From Candidatus Gastranaerophilales bacterium (GTDB lineage Bacteria > Cyanobacteriota > Vampirovibrionia > Gastranaerophilales > Gastranaerophilaceae): a stretch of 64,000 bases of DNA. Location of the stretch: positions 17,994-81,993 of the forward strand of contig CALUWM010000004.1 in NCBI GenBank assembly GCA_944324485.1. Reading direction: 5' to 3'. Position 1 is the first letter of the stretch; every line of letters starts with the position of its first letter. Below the pieces are notes generated by a model. It did no database searches and had not been told where the DNA came from. It saw only the letters and a list, made by a program, of their open reading frames with translations. This document shows positions 63,242 to 64,000 of this stretch, in pieces. The position numbers and the translations under genes are program-made.

Positions 63242-63333
63242 AATGTAATTTTATATTATTTTATTTTTTTTGTAATAATTTACACGTATGTTTTTTTGAT
63301 GTAGAGTATTTAAAATAGTTCTTGGAGTTTGTG

Positions 63334-63867
63334 ATGGATTTCGAATTTGTTAATCAAGATTTAGAAGGTGTTTTACTGATAAATTATCCAAAAAAGGAAG
63401 ATAATTGCGGTTATTTTTGCAGTTCTTATGATAAAAACGTTTTTTTGAAAAATGGTTTAAATTTTGATTTTTTTTCTGAAAAAAGTATCTATTCTGATTT
63501 TAAAACTTTAAGAGGTTTGTTTTTTCATAAAGACAATAATATTTTATTTAGGGTTTGCTGTGGTAGTGTTTTATTTCTTGTTGTTGATTTAAGACATGAT
63601 TCAACTACTTTTGGTAAACATATTAAAATGGAAATTTCATCAGACGATTGCAGCATATTATATATTCCAAGCGGATTTGCATATGGTTATTTAACTTTGT
63701 CTGATTTTTCGTATGTTGGCATTGTTGCTGATTCTAAATCTTTAACTGAATTTTCAAATTGCATTGTTTGGAATGATAGAGATTTGAATATTGATTGGGG
63801 AATTAATTATACTCCAATCATCCCCAGTAACGTTGAATATTTTGAGTTTAACAAAATTAATATTTAA
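63334..63867 (+). CDS. RmlC-like (dTDP-4-dehydrorhamnose 3,5-epimerase family) protein
   Basis: A 177-residue cupin of the RmlC family. The core pattern is present (LRGLFF at 59-64, VVDLRHDSTTFGKH, YIPSGFAYGYLTLSD), but the position of the catalytic base His63 in RGLH(Y)Q is Phe (F63) and the His of GFAHG is Tyr (Y117). The DLRHDST segment and the general cupin strands are retained. Thus it may not be an active epimerase or may have another role. No other dTDP-rhamnose genes are in the window. ATG 63334 with TTGGAG six nt upstream. Confidence 0.75.
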   Translation: MDFEFVNQDLEGVLLINYPKKEDNCGYFCSSYDKNVFLKNGLNFDFFSEKSIYSDFKTLRGLFFHKDNNILFRVCCGSVLFLVVDLRHDSTTFGKHIKMEISSDDCSILYIPSGFAYGYLTLSDFSYVGIVADSKSLTEFSNCIVWNDRDLNIDWGINYTPIIPSNVEYFEFNKINI

Positions 63868-63869
63868 TT

Positions 63870-63900
63870 TTGACTTGATTTTTGTTTTTAATTGTTAGAT
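63870..63900 (+). promoter_or_regulatory. Possible promoter for the initiator tRNA gene
   Basis: TTGACT (63870-63875) followed by TTAGAT (63895-63900) after 19 nt, about 23 nt before the tRNA start. Confidence 0.35.
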
Positions 63901-63923
63901 AATAAATATTGTAAATTTAATAT

Positions 63924-63962
<39 letters not shown>

Positions 63963-64000
63963 GACTCATTTTAGATTTACTTCCTTGCTTGATATAATAA

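Noticed and set aside
63963..64000. Group I intron internal guide sequence after the tRNA break
   Set aside because: No sequence such as GTGAG able to pair with the CTCAT exon end was found in the 38 visible bases; the question stays open until more sequence is seen.

Overview
The window is strongly AT-rich, densely packed bacterial chromosome with genes on both strands, short operons and many overlapping or abutting genes. Nothing in it looks like a prophage, transposon or CRISPR array. KdsD/KpsF (a Kdo-pathway enzyme) points to an LPS-type outer membrane, FlaG-FliS and a FliT-like gene point to flagella, and a flavodiiron protein points to an anaerobic or microaerobic life. A DUF151 bifunctional-nuclease protein, HEAT/PBS-lyase-type repeats, TrmFO and a run of lineage-type hypothetical proteins fit the non-photosynthetic cyanobacterial sister group (Vampirovibrionia/Melainabacteria, especially gut Gastranaerophilales). 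That placement is inference; no rRNA gene is present to confirm it.

Layout. 0-7.5 kb: a membrane glycosyltransferase-like protein, sbcD-sbcC and a flavodiiron protein. 7.5-17.2 kb: acyl-CoA ligase, bifunctional nuclease, DUF1858 protein, tRNA-Leu(UAA), a HEAT-repeat protein, then minus-strand operons trmFO-pepA-secreted protein and hypothetical-asparaginase-FtsB/DivIC. 17.3-18.6 kb: flaG-fliS-fliT-like. 18.6-23.6 kb: minus-strand aroF-glyQ-two APC permeases. 23.7-35.3 kb: rnhA, rmuC, an adhesin-E-like secreted protein, an FAD oxidoreductase, a zinc-ribbon membrane protein, ftsH, folK-BaiN-like-lpdA-lipA. 35.3-44.2 kb: MerR regulator, rimO, a second polytopic membrane protein, an ECF-sigma/membrane/Spy-like module, hypotheticals and fusA. 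44.4-50.1 kb: an EF-hand protein, rsmD, a CoA-disulfide-reductase-like enzyme, a P-loop kinase and three dispersed paralogues of an unrecognised coiled-coil family. 50.2-63.9 kb: uridine kinase, rnpA-rpmH, proC, uvrB, kdsD, a probable papain-fold secreted protease, tRNA-Cys, uvrC, bL25, folP, a YkgJ-type protein, a LOG protein, a GT2 glycosyltransferase and an RmlC-like protein. The window ends inside an interrupted initiator tRNA gene.

Most genes are housekeeping: DNA repair (SbcCD, UvrB, UvrC, RmuC), translation and RNA modification (GlyQ, EF-G, L34, bL25, RnpA, RsmD, RimO, TrmFO, three tRNAs), folate synthesis (FolK, FolP), lipoate (LipA, Lpd), envelope work (KdsD, glycosyltransferases, FtsH, FtsB).

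The most unusual signals are: (1) the MxWVTLxLRK coiled-coil family, two members of which share an identical 18-nt upstream element, with a related element before a third, unrelated gene; (2) an initiator tRNA gene whose sequence departs from tRNA just after the anticodon; (3) a papain-like Cys/His/Asp protein sharing a short N-terminal '[IL]SF' segment with otherwise unrelated hypotheticals; (4) a UvrC that ends before its helix-hairpin-helix domain; (5) an RmlC-like protein with both catalytic histidines replaced; and (6) several genes, including uvrB and rnhA, with a -10-like box 4-7 nt before the start codon and no Shine-Dalgarno sequence.
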